From: Adenophora triphylla var. japonica
Taxonomy: Eukaryota > Streptophyta > Magnoliopsida > Asterales > Campanulaceae
Assembly (NCBI GenBank): GCA_022495995.1
Contig: JAFEMH010000733.1
Coordinates: forward strand, 310,001 to 374,000
Direction of reading: 5' to 3'
DNA: 64,000 nucleotides
Under the pieces are notes generated by a model. That model had not been told where the DNA came from, did no database searches, and worked only from the letters and a program-made list of their open reading frames with translations. Positions 1 through 11,811 of this stretch are shown in pieces. Within the stretch, counting starts at the first letter, position 1. Every line of letters begins with the position of its first letter. Made by a program: the position numbers and the translations under genes.

Positions 1-2103
1 AAATTCATCCTACTCTATTAGGAAGATGGTTTATCTTCCTTATGCGAACCGTTGGGTTGCAAAAACTAGATGTACCAAGGATGAAACTTTTAAAATGTTA
101 GACTCTTAAATTCAATAAAGAAGAATTTTCAAGAGGTCTAGTCTAAAGAGTGAAAAGTACTTTTCTTGATAAAAGGATCTTGAAAGATAGTCTCTACAGA
201 CAAATAGAATCAAGGAATGCAAGTATTCTTTGAAAAATATCTTTCCCGCTAAGGACAGGAAATAAGGTAAATTCTCAAAAAAGAGAACATATGAATCTAC
301 AAACGGTCCATCTCAAGTAGAAGATGAAGGACCTAGACGTAGTAAAAGGGCAAGAGTGGAAAAGTCTTTTGGTCCCGATTTTCTATCATTTATGTTGGAA
401 AACGAATCAAAGAATGTTAAGGAAAGCGTTATCTCGGTCCGGATAGTTCGATTGGAAAGAGACTATTAACGGTGAGATAAAATTCATAATGCTTAATAAT
501 ACTTGGGAATTGGTAGATCTCCTCCAAGTTGCAAACCATTAGGTTGCAATTGGATTCTTAAAAGAAAGTATAAAGCTTATGGATCTGTTGATAAGTATAA
601 AGCCAGGATAGTTGTCAAAAGGAAATGATGATTTATGCAAGATTATCCCATTAACACAACAGAGCATTCTATGTCGCACAACCATGTTGGATCTACTTGT
701 GTATTCATATGGACTAAAACAAGCTACTAAACAGTGGCATGAGAAGTTCGATAGAACTATGTTATCAAATGGATTCAAGATTAATGAATGTGACAAATGT
801 GTCTACGTTAAAGGAACATCTGAATCATTTGATACCAAAGAAATGTTAAAGGAGAACTTTGACATGAAAGATATGGGATTAGCCGATGTCATATTAGAAA
901 TAAAGATTTCTATAACATCAGAAGGAATCGTCCTATCACAATTCCATTATCTTAAAAAGAAAGTACTTCGAAAGTTCAAATAGATTCTTGAGAGGTATTC
1001 TCTATAAAGTATATTCCTGAAAAGTAGACTCTAAGGAGGTCAAACCACTTAGAGATTTGGGAAATCGAAACGGTACAGAGATAATAACCACTTGAAGAAA
1101 CTGACCGATAGAAGAATTTGATCACTCGAAGGGACTGATCATTCTAGATAGACTAAAGGTCTAATTGTAATTGTAATCAATCACCGGAATAGTATAATCA
1201 TAGTACTTGGTGTACTTAAAGATATACTTATGATTAAGGATTACAATTCCTATGTAAGTTGAATGGTCTTGGAAGATATTCCTTCGTGGAATAAGCTTGT
1301 GTCTACATGACCTAAGGCATTGTGACGACAATGAAAAATAGGAAAAGGTGTAGAACGTCATGGTAAGTCTAGACATAATGGTCTTAGACACACTACCATA
1401 GTACAATTGATCTCAATATGCGACTGTCACAACTAGCCATGTGAAGTCAAAATCGGATCCGTCTACCTAAGGGTAGTAATAGAGATCAACTGTATAAACT
1501 GTTAAGGGAAATGGGTTTTAAACCCACAACAAAAGAACTTATAGCGGACACTCAACCTTGAGAAATGGAGATCCCAGGCCCTTGGTTCAATGAGACAACC
1601 AAGTTATAAGTTCTAGTAGAGTTACTTGGAAACAACAACTCGGTTTATTAACCTAGAGATGTTGAATACTCATTCCCGTAACGTCCAAGTACTAGCACAT
1701 GCAAAGCAGTTGGTAAGGATAAGTTGAGAAAACTTTTAATGATTTCTATACCTACGGGTGGAGTAGTGCATGATACTCCTTATAGTGAGAATCACCTATA
1801 TAAAGCGAGAGGTAATAAGGCCGCCTCTAAATGAACGCTTATGAATGAGATACGGTCCAGGGCCAAAATGGACAAAAACGTGAGAACAACAATTGTTAGA
1901 GCTATTATTATGTGAGTATTATTGTCTTGGTATACAACCGATCACCGGTTCAAAGCGACTCGCTACCAAATGACTAGTATATCCGATAATATTTCACTAG
2001 GGAAGATTCAAGGCCACAAGCTATCTATCCCGATGTAATAATAGTTCGCCGGAACTTTGGACGAAATTGCATACATGCATTAATTGTCATTCATGTGGGG
2101 GAT
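1..2103 (+). mobile_element. Ty1/copia internal region, 3' part of an upstream tandem copy
   Basis: This stretch is nearly the same as 5029-7134, so it is the 3' half of the internal region of a copia element whose 5' half lies left of the window. It holds a broken reverse-transcriptase reading frame (355-983), then about 1.1 kb without a usable frame. It ends in the purine-rich GTGGGGGA next to the LTR at 2104. Small indels separate the two copies. Confidence 0.85.
355..983 (+). pseudogene. Copia reverse transcriptase relic, copy 1
   Basis: The second half reads LVYSYGLKQATKQWHEKFD and NGFKINECDKCVYVK, the thumb side of the Ty1/copia reverse transcriptase (RVT_2 family). The first half (N-terminal RVT_2, ending WILKRKYKAYGSVDKYKAR) is in another frame because of small indels near 415-470. 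The catalytic YADD segment between CVYVK and the later DMKDMGLADVILEIKI is missing, so the enzyme cannot work. The same deletion is present in copy 2 at 5383-6013, so it predates the tandem duplication. Confidence 0.85.
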
Positions 2104-2411
2104 TGTTGGAAATGGATAACGGAAAGTTAAGTTTAACTTAACGTTGATCTAGTTTCTAACGGAAGTTCGTTATGTGTTAACGGAACTAGTTACAAATTGT
2201 ATTCTACATTTGTTGTAGATTACTAAAATCATTGAATATCTCAAAAACCATTTAGGGTGAATGAGAATTAATGACAATAGTCTTTTGTAACTTAACGAGA
2301 AGTTAGTTAAAAGGTCAATTTGATCATTTGGATCAAATTGGGTTTGAGATGTTTTTGGGTGATGAGATTTGGCTCAAACCGATCGAACGAGTGGGGACTC
2401 TGAGCACGAGT

Positions 2412-2527
2412 CGTGAGCACGAATGGGATTCTGATGACCATTTGCTCAAATCTGATCAGAACGAGTGGAATGCTTGGGAACGAGTCGTGGGCACGACTCG
2501 TGCCAATTAGAACGACTCGTGCCCTCT
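2412..2527 (+). promoter_or_regulatory. Palindrome cluster in copia LTR U3
   Basis: Several overlapping copies of ACGAGTCGTG-type inverted repeats. The best is GGCACGACTCGTGCC at 2490-2504, followed by CGACTCGTGCCC. It lies about 60-180 bp upstream of the likely TATA box. The repeat copy is at 7430-7556. A near-identical palindrome is found in the unrelated gypsy LTRs of this window. The function is unknown; its position fits a promoter-proximal element. Confidence 0.6.
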
Positions 2528-2588
2528 GTGCTGTTTCGAAATGTTGCACCTTTTCAAGGGAAAAGGCACAAAACCTTTTGACTCTCCT

Positions 2589-2594
2589 TATATA
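2589..2594 (+). promoter_or_regulatory. Probable TATA box of copia LTR
   Basis: TATATA in CTCCTTATATACTTCCCC is followed by a pyrimidine-rich leader. The matching place in the 3' LTR (around 7621-7630) reads CTTTAAATAC, so the motif is altered there. Assigned by motif and LTR position only. Confidence 0.45.
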
Positions 2595-3005
2595 CTTCCC
2601 CCTCCGAATTTCAATTCACTCATACCGTATTTCTACCCTTCCTACCCTCTAGTAAGATAGATTATCATACCCAAATCATTGCATATTGTTGCATTCAATC
2701 TTTCAAAGTCCAAAGTTCAAAACATTGTGTTGTTCGTTAGATTAGTTATATTGGAGTGCTCCTTATAACTAATAAAAAGTCGTTTTATCTTACGAGAGTT
2801 TTGTCATTTCAACCGTAAGCACCAGTGCGGGACAAATAACTCTTACGGAAATTGTATCAAATACAAGACTCGACTTGATTTCTTAAATTGTTCTTTCCCA
2901 ATCTCCGTTACTTTTCTCGTCAGTTTTTCCGTTAAGTCTTAAAGAAGCCACACACAAGTTCCAACAATCGTAAGAGTTATTTCACGCTTCTTCAAGATCT
3001 TCAAG

Positions 3006-3743
3006 ATGGCAAATGAGAAAGATTCCACCGAATCAAGTCAAGGGAATGTGACACCTCCTTCGCAAGGTGATACTACATTCAAAAATGTTGCAACCGCTCT
3101 TACACCGTCTCACCCGGTTCATGGTAAGAAACCTCCTTCACGTACAACCTCAAGGGTTGCACCTCTTAATGCTCTCCATCCGTCTCATGTATTCGTACAT
3201 GCGGAAAGACCGGTATTCTTACCGGGATGAACTTTAAGAAGTGGCAAATGTAAAATGTTGGTCTATTTGACAACATTAAAATTGGTGCATTTTCTTTGGG
3301 AATATCCACCATTGATATCCGACGAGGATGAATCCAAAGCAAAGAATGACTTGGATACTTGGAATCACAGCGATTTCTTGTGTCGCAATTATATTCTTAA
3401 TGGCTTGGATTACGCACAATACAAGGTGTGTTGTGGCATAAAGACCGCAAGAGAACTTTGGGATTTTCTCGAGATGCACAATACTATGTGTATTGTGACT
3501 AAAAGACCGCAAGTGAACTTGGTGGAAAGAAGTACCGGAAACAAGAGAAAGAACACCGGGAAAGTGAAGAGGACCGCCAAGAAGGTTAAAGGTGGTTGTT
3601 TTAATTGTGGCAAACCCGGGCATATGGCTAGGGAATGTCGACATCCTAGAATCAACAACCAAGATGGAAACCCTCTTCAAGCCAATGTGAATGAAGATAG
3701 AAATGTTCCATTGAAATTCGAGCAACTTAGTCTATCGGGATAA
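3006..3743 (+). pseudogene. Copia gag relic with zinc knuckle
   Basis: An ATG at 3006 opens a polar N-terminus (MANEKDSTESSQ) that stops at 3230. After a frameshift the frame at 3255-3743 continues with a copia gag core (SDFLCRNYILNGL, TARELWDFLE). A basic linker and a CX2CX4HX4C zinc knuckle, CFNCGKPGHMAREC, follow. The knuckle binds nucleic acid in Gag proteins. The frameshift and early stop make it a relic, and the core is shorter than a full copia gag. Confidence 0.82.
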
Positions 3744-5382
3744 GTTTGAACTAACCAAATGTGGTTATTATGTTAGTAAAGGGTACCTTGTAGAAGGACT
3801 CCTTAACTTGAATTGTAATTGTTCTATCCGCCTAAGTGCGAAGAATAAAATTTCAAATTTTATTTACTTGGTTTGAAGTGTTCCAATTGTTATGACGTAT
3901 TCAATTAGGTCGTGTAAATTTAAATTCACTAAGTCGACGAGTTAATTTAAAATTACTAACTAAGATGAAGTTTGATTCGTAAATCAATTGTGATTTCTTT
4001 TGTAGAAATCGCCTCAAACCGAGATAGTAAATGGATAGTTCATTTACTTCAATTAATGATTGCATTTGATAATGCAAAGTTCATCTTTTGAAAAAGTAAG
4101 AGTAAAACCTTAAAGTTTTAAGTAAACAATAAGGTTTGTGATTCATCTTAATTAAAAAAAAAAAAATTTAAGAATTTCGTAGTGATAGAGATGGTTAGTA
4201 TGTAGTACCGTTTGAAAAATAATTGTTGGGACGCTGACACTTATTTATCAAACGAATGCTTCTTACACACTCAAATCAATTGAATCACGTAAAAGGAAAG
4301 ATAGAACTTTTAAAGAGATGGTGAACTCCTTATTGATAAGTTCCGTCTTATGTGGGTATACCTAGCATAGGTAGAAATATCTAAACCTAAAGAGGTTAAG
4401 ATAGGACCCAAAACCATGGATTACGTTTCCATTGGCAATGCGGTATTCTTCGAAACCAAAGGGTTGAAGAGACATTCATAAACAAGTTTCCTTACAAGGA
4501 AAATGGTTGAAGAGACCTCACTTAAAAACATAGTTATGACTATGTCGTCGGTTCATCTCAAGAAGATGAAATACATTGTAGATAACATGGTTATTACAAT
4601 TAAATGACTCCACATAAAAGAAAATATTAAATATGAATTAGGACATTCATAAAATATTTGATATGTGGAGGTACACCTCAAGTGTGGGGGTACAAGCGAA
4701 ATACATAAGTTCTATTGATATGAACTTCTAAGTATTAAAGAACCGTTAAAATGTTAATAGTTAAAAGAATGGATCATCATATATTTGGAAGATTATTTGA
4801 TGATAAAAACTCCTAACGAATTTGAAGTGTTCGTAAGTCGTTTTATAAATACCTAAAGCTGGGGGGTATTTGGCTAAAGTAGAAATACTTAAGCAAGACA
4901 CGTTATATTCTTTAAAGAATATACTTCCTTGAAAAGATAGGAAATGTATAAATTTTAACAAGAAAATTTATAGAAACTGTAAGTAGTATTCTTAATAAGA
5001 AGAAGAAACAAGATACAGTTGACGGACAAATTCATCCTACTCTATTAGGAAGATGGTTGATCTTCCTTATGCGAACCGTTGGGTTGCAAAAACTAGATGT
5101 ACCAAAGGATGAAACTTTTAAAATGTTAGACTCTTAAATTCAATAAGAAGAATTTTCAAGAGGTCTAGTCTAAAGAGTGAAAAGTACTTTTCTTGATAAA
5201 AGGATCTTGAAAGATAGTCTCTACAGACAAATAGAATCAAGGAATGCAGTATTCTTTGAAAAATATCTTTCCTGCTAAGGACAGGAAATAAGGTAAATTC
5301 TCAAAAAAAGAGAACATATGAATCTACAAACGGTCCATCTCAAGTAGAAGATGAAGGACCTAGACGTAGTAAAAGGGCAAGA

Positions 5383-6013
5383 GTGGAAAAGTCTTTTGGT
5401 CCTGATTTTCTATCATTTATGTTGGAAAACGAATCAAAGAATCTGTTAAGGAAAGCGTTATCTGGTCCGGATAGTTCGTTCTGGAAAGAGGCTATTAACA
5501 GTGAGATAAAATTCATAATGCTTAATAATACTTGGGAATTGGTAGATCTCCCTCCAAGTTGCAAACCATTAGGTTGCAATTGGATTCTTAAAAGAAAGTA
5601 TAAAGCTTATGGATCTGTTGATAAGTATAAAGCCAGGATAGTTGTCAAAAGGAAATGATGATTTATGCAAGATTATCCCATTAACACAACAGAGCATTCT
5701 ATGTCGCACAACCGTGTTGGATCTACTTGTGTATTCATATGGACTAAAACAAGCAACTAAACAGTGGCATGAGAAGTTCGATAGAACTATGTTATCAAAT
5801 GGATTCAAGATTAATGAATGTGACAAATGTGTCTACGTTAAAGGAACATCTGAATCATTTGATACCAAAGAAATGTTAAAGGAGAACTTTGACATGAAAG
5901 ATATGGGATTAGCCGATGTCATATTAGAAATAAAGATTTCTATAACATCAGAAGGAATCGTCCTATCACAATTCCATTATCTTAAAAAGAAAGTACTTCG
6001 AAAGTTCAAATAG
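5383..6013 (+). pseudogene. Copia reverse transcriptase relic, copy 2
   Basis: 5383-5658 encodes an uninterrupted N-terminal RVT_2 piece (SFWKEAINSEIKFIMLNNTW, then PLGCNWILKRKYKA). A frame change near 5650 leads to 5642-6013 with YGLKQATKQWHEKFDRTM and KINECDKCVYVK. The catalytic YADD block is deleted between CVYVK and the DMKDMGLADV segment, and RNase H is absent. It matches copy 1 including the deletion. Confidence 0.87.
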
Positions 6014-7134
6014 ATTCTTGAGAGGTATTCTCTCGCAAAGTATATTCTGAAAAGTAGACTCTAAGGAGGTCAAACCACTTAGAGATTTGGGAAATCGAAA
6101 CGGTACAGAGATAATAACCACTTGAAGAAACTGACCGATAGAAGAATTTGATCACTCGAAGGGACTGATCATTCTAGATAGACTAAAGGTCTAATTGTAA
6201 TTGTAATCAATCACCGGAATAGTATAATCATAGTACTTGGTGTACTTAAAGATATACTTATGATTAAGGATTACAATTCCTATGTAAGTTGAATGGTCTT
6301 GGAAGATATTCCTTCGTGGAATAAGCTTGTGTCTACATGACCTAAGGCATTGTGACGATAATGAAAAATAGGAAAAGGTGTAGAACGTCATGGTAAGTCT
6401 AGACATAATGGTCTTAGACACACTACCATAGTACAATTGATCTCGATATGCGGCGCATCAACTAGCCATGTGAAGTCAAAATCGGATCCGTCTACCTAAG
6501 GGTAGTAATAGAGATCAAGCTGTATAAGCGTTAAGGGAATGGGTTTAAAACCCACAACAAAAGAACTTATAGCGGACACTCAACCTTGAGAAATGGAGAT
6601 CCCAGGCCACTTGGTTCAATGAGAACTGACCAAGTTATAAGTTCTAGTAGAGTTACTTGGAAAGCAACAACTCGGTTTATTAACCTAGAGATGTTGAATA
6701 CTCATTCCCCGAACGTCAAGTACTAGCACATGCAGCGAGTGGTAAGGATAAGTTGAGAAAACTTTTAATGATTTCTATACCTACGGGTGGAGTAGTGCAT
6801 GATACTCCTTATAGAAAGAATCACCTATATAAGCGAGAGGTAATAAGGCCGCCTCTAAATGAACGCTTATGAATGAGATACGGTCCAGGGCCAAAATGGA
6901 CAAAAACGTGAGAACAACAATTGTTAGAGCTATTATTATGTGAGTATTATTGTCTTGGTATACATCCGACAGTCACTGGTTCAAAGCGACTCGCTACCAA
7001 ATGACTAGTATATCCGATAATATTTCACTAGGGAAGATTCAAGGCCACAAACTATCTATTCCGATGTAATAATAGTTCACCGGAACTTTGGACGAAATTG
7101 CATACATGCATTAATTGTCATTCATGTGGGGGAT

Positions 7135-7995
7135 TGTTGGAAATGGATAACGGAAAGTTAAGTTTAACTTAATGTTGATCTAGTTTCTAACGGAAGTTCG
7201 TTATGTGTTAACGGAACTAGTTACAAATTGTATTCTACATTTGTTGTAGATTACTAAAATCATTGAATATCTCAAAAACCATTTAGGGTGAATGAGAATT
7301 AATGACAATAGTCTTTTGTAACTTAACGAGAAGTTAGTTAAAAGGTCAATTTGATCATTTGGATCAAATTGGGTTTGAACAGTGTTTTTGGGTGATGAGA
7401 TTTGGCTCAAACGAGTCGAGCGAGTGGGGACTACGAGCACGAGTCGTGAGCACGAATGGGATTACGATGACCATTTGCTCAAATCTGATCAGAACGAGTG
7501 GAATGCTTGGGAACGAGTCGTGGGCACGACTCGTGCCAATTAGAACGACTCGTGCCCTCTGTGCTGTTTCGAAATGTTGCACCTTTTCATGAGAAAAGGC
7601 ACAAAACCTTTTGACTCCCTTTAAATACTTCCCCCTCCGAATTTCAATTCACTCATATACTGTATTTCTACCCTTCCTACCCTCTAGTAAGATAGATTAT
7701 CATACCCAAATCATTGCATATTGTTGCATTCAATCCATTCAAGTCCAAAGTTCAAAACATTGTGTTGTTCGTTAGATTAGTTATATTGGAGTGCTCCTTA
7801 TAACTAATAAAAAGTCGTTTTATCTTACGAGAGTTTTGTCATTCAACCGTAAGCACCAGTGCGGGACAAATAACTCTTACGGAGATTGTATCAAATACAA
7901 GACTCGACTTGATTTCTTTTGTTCTTTCAATCTCCGTTACTTTTCTCGTCAGTTTTTCTGTTAAGTCTTAAAGAAGCCACACACAAGTTCCAACA
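7135..7995 (+). repeat. Copia 3' LTR
   Basis: 861 bp, TGTTGG...CCAACA, nearly the same as 2104-2966. Its palindrome cluster is at 7430-7556 (GGCACGACTCGTGCC at 7523-7537). The sequence after 7995 (TGCACAACACTG) is unrelated. A target duplication cannot be tested because the left end of the array is outside the window. Confidence 0.88.
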
Positions 7996-8047
7996 TGCAC
8001 AACACTGACCTGCCTATCTGCAATATCTGCAAGTGCTTCTCAGCCTG

Positions 8048-8093
8048 CAAAACCAAATCAAGACATATGGCAAAACCAAATCAAGACATATGG
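8048..8093. repeat. 23-bp tandem duplication
   Basis: Two exact adjacent copies (8048-8070 and 8071-8093) of a unit that starts CAAAACCAAATC and ends GACATATGG. Confidence 0.9.
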
Positions 8094-8234
8094 AAACTTG
8101 AGAAATGACTACTTCCAAGAGAATACAGACTAGGAGTATAAACTAAAGGAAAGGAAAATTTGAAGGAAAGTGAGAGGATGAGAAGTCGCTTACCGTTGCG
8201 TCCCTGTTTTAAGCTGCCTCAGAATCCATCCTAT

Positions 8235-8241
<7 letters not shown>

Positions 8242-8318
<77 letters not shown>
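8242..8318. repeat. (AG)n microsatellite
   Basis: About 38 uninterrupted AG dinucleotides. Reading frames across it are artefacts. Confidence 0.97.
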
Positions 8319-8403
8319 AGTGGAGATACCAATCCAAGAAGAGGCTCAGGCTCAGAAATACGCATCTCCGCACAAAAAATAAATGACTATTACCCTTAGC
8401 TTG

Positions 8404-8510
8404 TACTTCCTCCGTCTCAAAATGAATGTCCAAAAAAATGTTCAAGTATACTCTTGATCAAGAGCAAATTTGAAAACATTTTGTACATTCATTTTAGAAC
8501 GGGGGTAGTA
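8404..8510. mobile_element. Short Stowaway-type MITE (107 bp)
   Basis: Starts TACTTCCTCCGTCTC and ends in a degenerate inverse of it (GAACGGGGGTAGTA). The core is a palindrome around CTCTTGATCAAGAGC. The same size and core are found at 17663-17769. TA at both ends fits the TA target site of mariner-like elements. Confidence 0.75.
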
Positions 8511-8630
8511 TCTGTCTACAGAGTTTTAGCCTTCCAAGTGCAACAAAGACATTGATCATCTATCTTCTTATCAATGTTATGTATAGTACATGGATTATTT
8601 TGCATTCCAAATGGAACCATACATTTTACT

Positions 8631-8728
8631 ACCCTATCTAATAGCCAACACAAAATACAGAATCCCAGAGCCTGGGGTATACCCTATCTAATAGCCAACA
8701 CAAAATACAGAATCCCAGCCTGGGGTAC
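8631..8728. repeat. 50-bp tandem duplication
   Basis: Two near-identical units, each beginning ACCCTATCTAATAGCC and containing AATACAGAATCCCAG (8631-8680 and 8681-8728). The second lacks an AG. Confidence 0.88.
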
Positions 8729-8934
8729 GCTAACACTATTTGGTGCATTAAAGTGACGTACGTGTACCATACTATATTAAATATGTATCGGTTGTTGTAC
8801 AGAATAACACCTCAATGCACCAAAAAGACTGTAGTATTCTATATTTTCTGCATATCATTGAGTTTTGGCTTCAGTTGCTAAGGCACAACTCTCCCTCCCT
8901 TTATTGACAATTGCCTTGCCCCAACAGGTCTGTA

Positions 8935-10754
8935 CTAGGCAACCAAGCGAGCCTCCTCCCAGTCTTGTGGAACCACAATGTCAAGTCTCATCATCGGCCT
9001 GTACTTGCGCGGAACTCTGGCTCCTGCCTGCATGCACATTTCCACCACTGCTGGAGCCTTCCCATAAAACCTCTTTAGTGCACTCCTTAGTGGAGGCCCT
9101 TTTGGGTCCTCAACATGCCACACATAATTTGGAGGGAATACCTCATCCACTGTCCCAACCTGCCACCCATGCTTCCCATCCCTCCACTGGTGCTTAAACT
9201 CCCCACAAAGCTTCACATCGTGTCCCCACGGCCCCACATGAACCTCCGGGCAGTACCCACAAGCCTTCACACTATACTTCATCATCAACTTCCTCACTCC
9301 CCATTTCACTTTCTCGTAGGCATCAATTGTCTCCTGTGCAATCCTAGGTACGTCTGACTCCAGAGGAGGAGAGAACCGCTCAAGGGCCCTGTGTGTGTCA
9401 AGTTCAACAATTGCAGAGTCCACCGGATAACATGGTTGAGGCTCCTCACATGTCCCTCCTCGGTCAATTATTTTTCTTCCCATCATTCGAATAGGCTTGG
9501 TCCTTCGGCATGAAGGATATTCTGGCATATCAACACCAGCTTGGATGCATAGCTCCACAACAGCTGGAACTCTATCATAGTTGAATCGACTGTCATGCTT
9601 GATGCGTGGGCCAAAAGGATCATACATATGATATGACTCAATAGGGAGAAGGACATCATTAATGGAGCCTTTCACCCATGAGTGGAAGCTTCTGCGCAAT
9701 CCGTTGTTTTGACCAACGCAAGTCTGAATCTCGTGACCTGTTTGACTCACATGAACCTCTGAGCACTCACTGCATCAAAACTGCCACGTTTAAACACTCA
9801 GATAAATCAAGGTTTATGATTCTAAAAGCAGTTGATCTCAATACACAAGCACAAAACTAACCAGCAAGCATAGACGGGAATAATGTGCATAAGCTGTGCA
9901 AGTCCTGCAATTAAAACCTTCCAAGCATCTACTACTTGATGAGCAACTGGAATTAGATCAGGAACAAGTAAGCCGTTTTGAGGAGGCTCAAGAGGCTTCT
10001 CGACTCCCTTTTCTGCAAGGGATTTATCAGCCCGTGCAGCAGCCTGGATCTTCTTCAGAGGGACTGCAAAGGGTTTTTTCTTTTTCTTAGGGAGTATGGG
10101 AGGAAGATCTGTATTCTGAGCATGTCCTCCCTGTTTCTTAGGGGTGTAGCCCCTACGAGGAGCAGTTCTGTGGCAAGAACAAGTAAAGGTTCGTGATGCT
10201 CGTGAACTATTAGTTTGCCGTCCATACCTAAACTGCAACTAAAACAAAAATATTAGCCTCCATATCACATAATACTCCCTCCGTCCCTAAAAGATTGTAC
10301 TGTTGTACATTTTGCAATTATTGTTGTACATTTTGCAATTATTAAGGACCTTAGTAAATTTGCACTAACATTCATGCCTAAGTTTAGAAATGAGACATAC
10401 TTTTTGGGACAAGTCAAAATAGCAAATAGGACAATCTTAATCTTATTATAGGAAAAATCTCAAAAGTGAACTGGACTCTAATAATAATAATAATAATTCA
10501 CAAATTAAATGAACAAAAAAAGCTACAAAGAGCTGAGTCGTCGGGTCAGCTGTGTTAGGCATTGAGTAAAGAGAGAAATTCAGGCAGACAAGACAATCGA
10601 ACGACCTAATTCCAAAACAATTTTGTTAAAACTGAAATTGAGCATAGGAATTAGGGCAAGGAAGGAAAGGGAGAACCTTGAAGCAGAGAAAAGTTGAGCT
10701 GCTAAGGAGGACCGGTGGTGAGACTGCCGGAACAAACTGAAATTGGTGCATCAT
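8935..10754 (-). CDS. APO1: APO-family plastid protein, probably APO1
   Basis: Three exons read 10754-10677, 10232-9862 and 9769-8935. All junctions are GT-AG, phases match and the CDS is 1284 nt (427 aa), the usual APO length. Exon 1 begins MMHQFQFVPAVSPP and looks like a chloroplast transit peptide. Residues 27-150 carry the conserved LPPILPKKKKKP and PQNGLLVPDLIPVAHQV region. Two APO (DUF794) repeats follow. The first has C149xxC152, H156, H162, C167 and SHSWVKGSINDVL. The second has C320xxC323, H327, H333, C338 and FKHQWRDGKHGWQ. It ends EEARLVA, TAG at 8935. In Arabidopsis APO1 binds RNA, promotes chloroplast group II intron splicing and is needed for photosystem I accumulation. APO2 is the alternative. 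Family identity is nearly certain; the APO1 call rests on overall likeness from memory. No frame damage is seen. Confidence 0.92.
10272..10445. mobile_element. Stowaway-like MITE, right end lost
   Basis: Begins TACTCCCTCCGTCCC and continues AAAAGATTGTACTG. The inverse subterminal AGGACAATCTT is at about 10429, but the right terminal repeat is absent. An internal 23-bp direct repeat (TTGTACATTTTGCAATTATT) lies at 10301-10345. It is just upstream of exon 2 of the APO gene, inside intron 1. Confidence 0.6.
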
Positions 10755-10990
10755 CACAAGTTTCTTTCTTGCACGACGCCGTGCCGTCGAATATGCTTCT
10801 GATTTCTACTTGGAGAATAGGCCCAACAAACAAGCGGTCGCTCCAATTCCACTTTATTTAGGTTCTTCTTGTTTGTTTATGGCTTCCAATTTTTGCGCGA
10901 GGGGAACAAAATAAATTTACAAAATGAGAATTGATTGCGTCGATTATAAATTTGCTGGCAAACGTACCATGATAATAATGATAATAGGAT
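10755..10990. other. 5' flank of the APO gene
   Basis: Non-coding. It should hold the promoter and leader of the minus-strand APO gene, but I see no convincing TATA box. Confidence 0.4.
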
Positions 10991-11482
10991 TAATTGTATT
11001 AATACTCTTAGGGGTCGTTTGGTAGCCTGATTAGAGTTGGATATGATTATTAGTCCAATAATCTTGGTGTTTGGTAGGCTAAATGCAATGGGAGTAATAA
11101 TTTAAGACAACTCGGATGTTTTCTTATCCACTCTTATCCCCTCTAACCCCTTCATATTAATCCCAAAAAAAAAGGGTGGTGTTATTAATCCCCTGATTAA
11201 TAATCCCCCACTATTAACACACTATTAACATATCGGCCTATCAAACGAGCCCTTAGGGGCTAGGATCGGATAGGATTATTAGTCCAATAAGCTTAATATC
11301 TTTTTTTTTTTGTTTGGGATAAATATGAAGGGGATAAGTGATGATAAGAGGTCTTATTCGAATTGTTAGAATTATTACTTCGATTGCATTTAATCTATCA
11401 AATATCAAGCTTATTGGACTAATAATTCTATTCGGTCCTAAGAAAAACAACCAAACGGCTCCTAAGAGTATTAATACAATTA
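10991..11482. mobile_element. Foldback / MITE-like element with 34-bp inverted ends
   Basis: The left arm 10991-11024 (TAATTGTATTAATACTC then TTAGGGGTCGTTTGGT) is the near-perfect inverse of 11449-11482 (ACCAAACGGCTCCTAAG then AGTATTAATACAATTA). Inner partial inverse repeats (TTATTAGTCCAATAA and TTATTGGACTAATAA) show it is foldback-like, perhaps one copy nested in another. No coding. Confidence 0.65.
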
Positions 11483-11811
11483 AATACATCATTTTTGTAA
11501 ATCAAATTTTGCTACTTTTGTACTATACTAGTACTTAAATGCCTGTGACACGGGACGATATACATACATGGTGGTTAAGAAAAAAAAATATAAAGAATCT
11601 CTTTCAATTTTGTATTTCCCACAAAAAAGAATGAAGCGATGAAAAATAACTTTATAATTAATAAATCAATGAAAAGCGTTATACGCCTCAATTATTTTGA
11701 AGAAAAATAATCATAAATCATTAACAGAATAAGAAATATAGAATTAACATTCACTCTTTCGTTAATAATAAAACACTAATCTGTTGGTTCCTCTTCAACG
11801 ATATTGGCAGC

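Larger units (their letters stand above)
2104..2966 (+). repeat. Copia LTR, shared 3'/5' LTR
   Basis: An 863-bp LTR beginning TGTTGGAAATGG and ending CCAACA. It recurs at 7135-7995 with few differences. The polypurine run GTGGGGGA precedes it. It serves as the 3' LTR of the upstream copy and the 5' LTR of the copy at 2967-7134. No plant initiator-Met primer site (TGGTATCAGAGC) follows it, which is unusual for copia. Confidence 0.88.
2967..7134 (+). mobile_element. Non-autonomous Ty1/copia internal region
   Basis: The internal region, between LTRs 2104-2966 and 7135-7995, is 4.2 kb. It has a broken gag, about 1.3 kb without recognisable coding (3744-5028) where protease and integrase would be expected, then a deleted reverse transcriptase. 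A working copia pol alone needs well over 3 kb, so this copy relied on other elements. No PBS was seen next to the left LTR. A purine run GTGGGGGA lies at the right end. Confidence 0.85.

Noticed and set aside
8160..8445. Reading frames through the AG repeat with long Glu-Arg or Leu-Ser runs
   Set aside because: They are translations of the (AG)n microsatellite and have no family.
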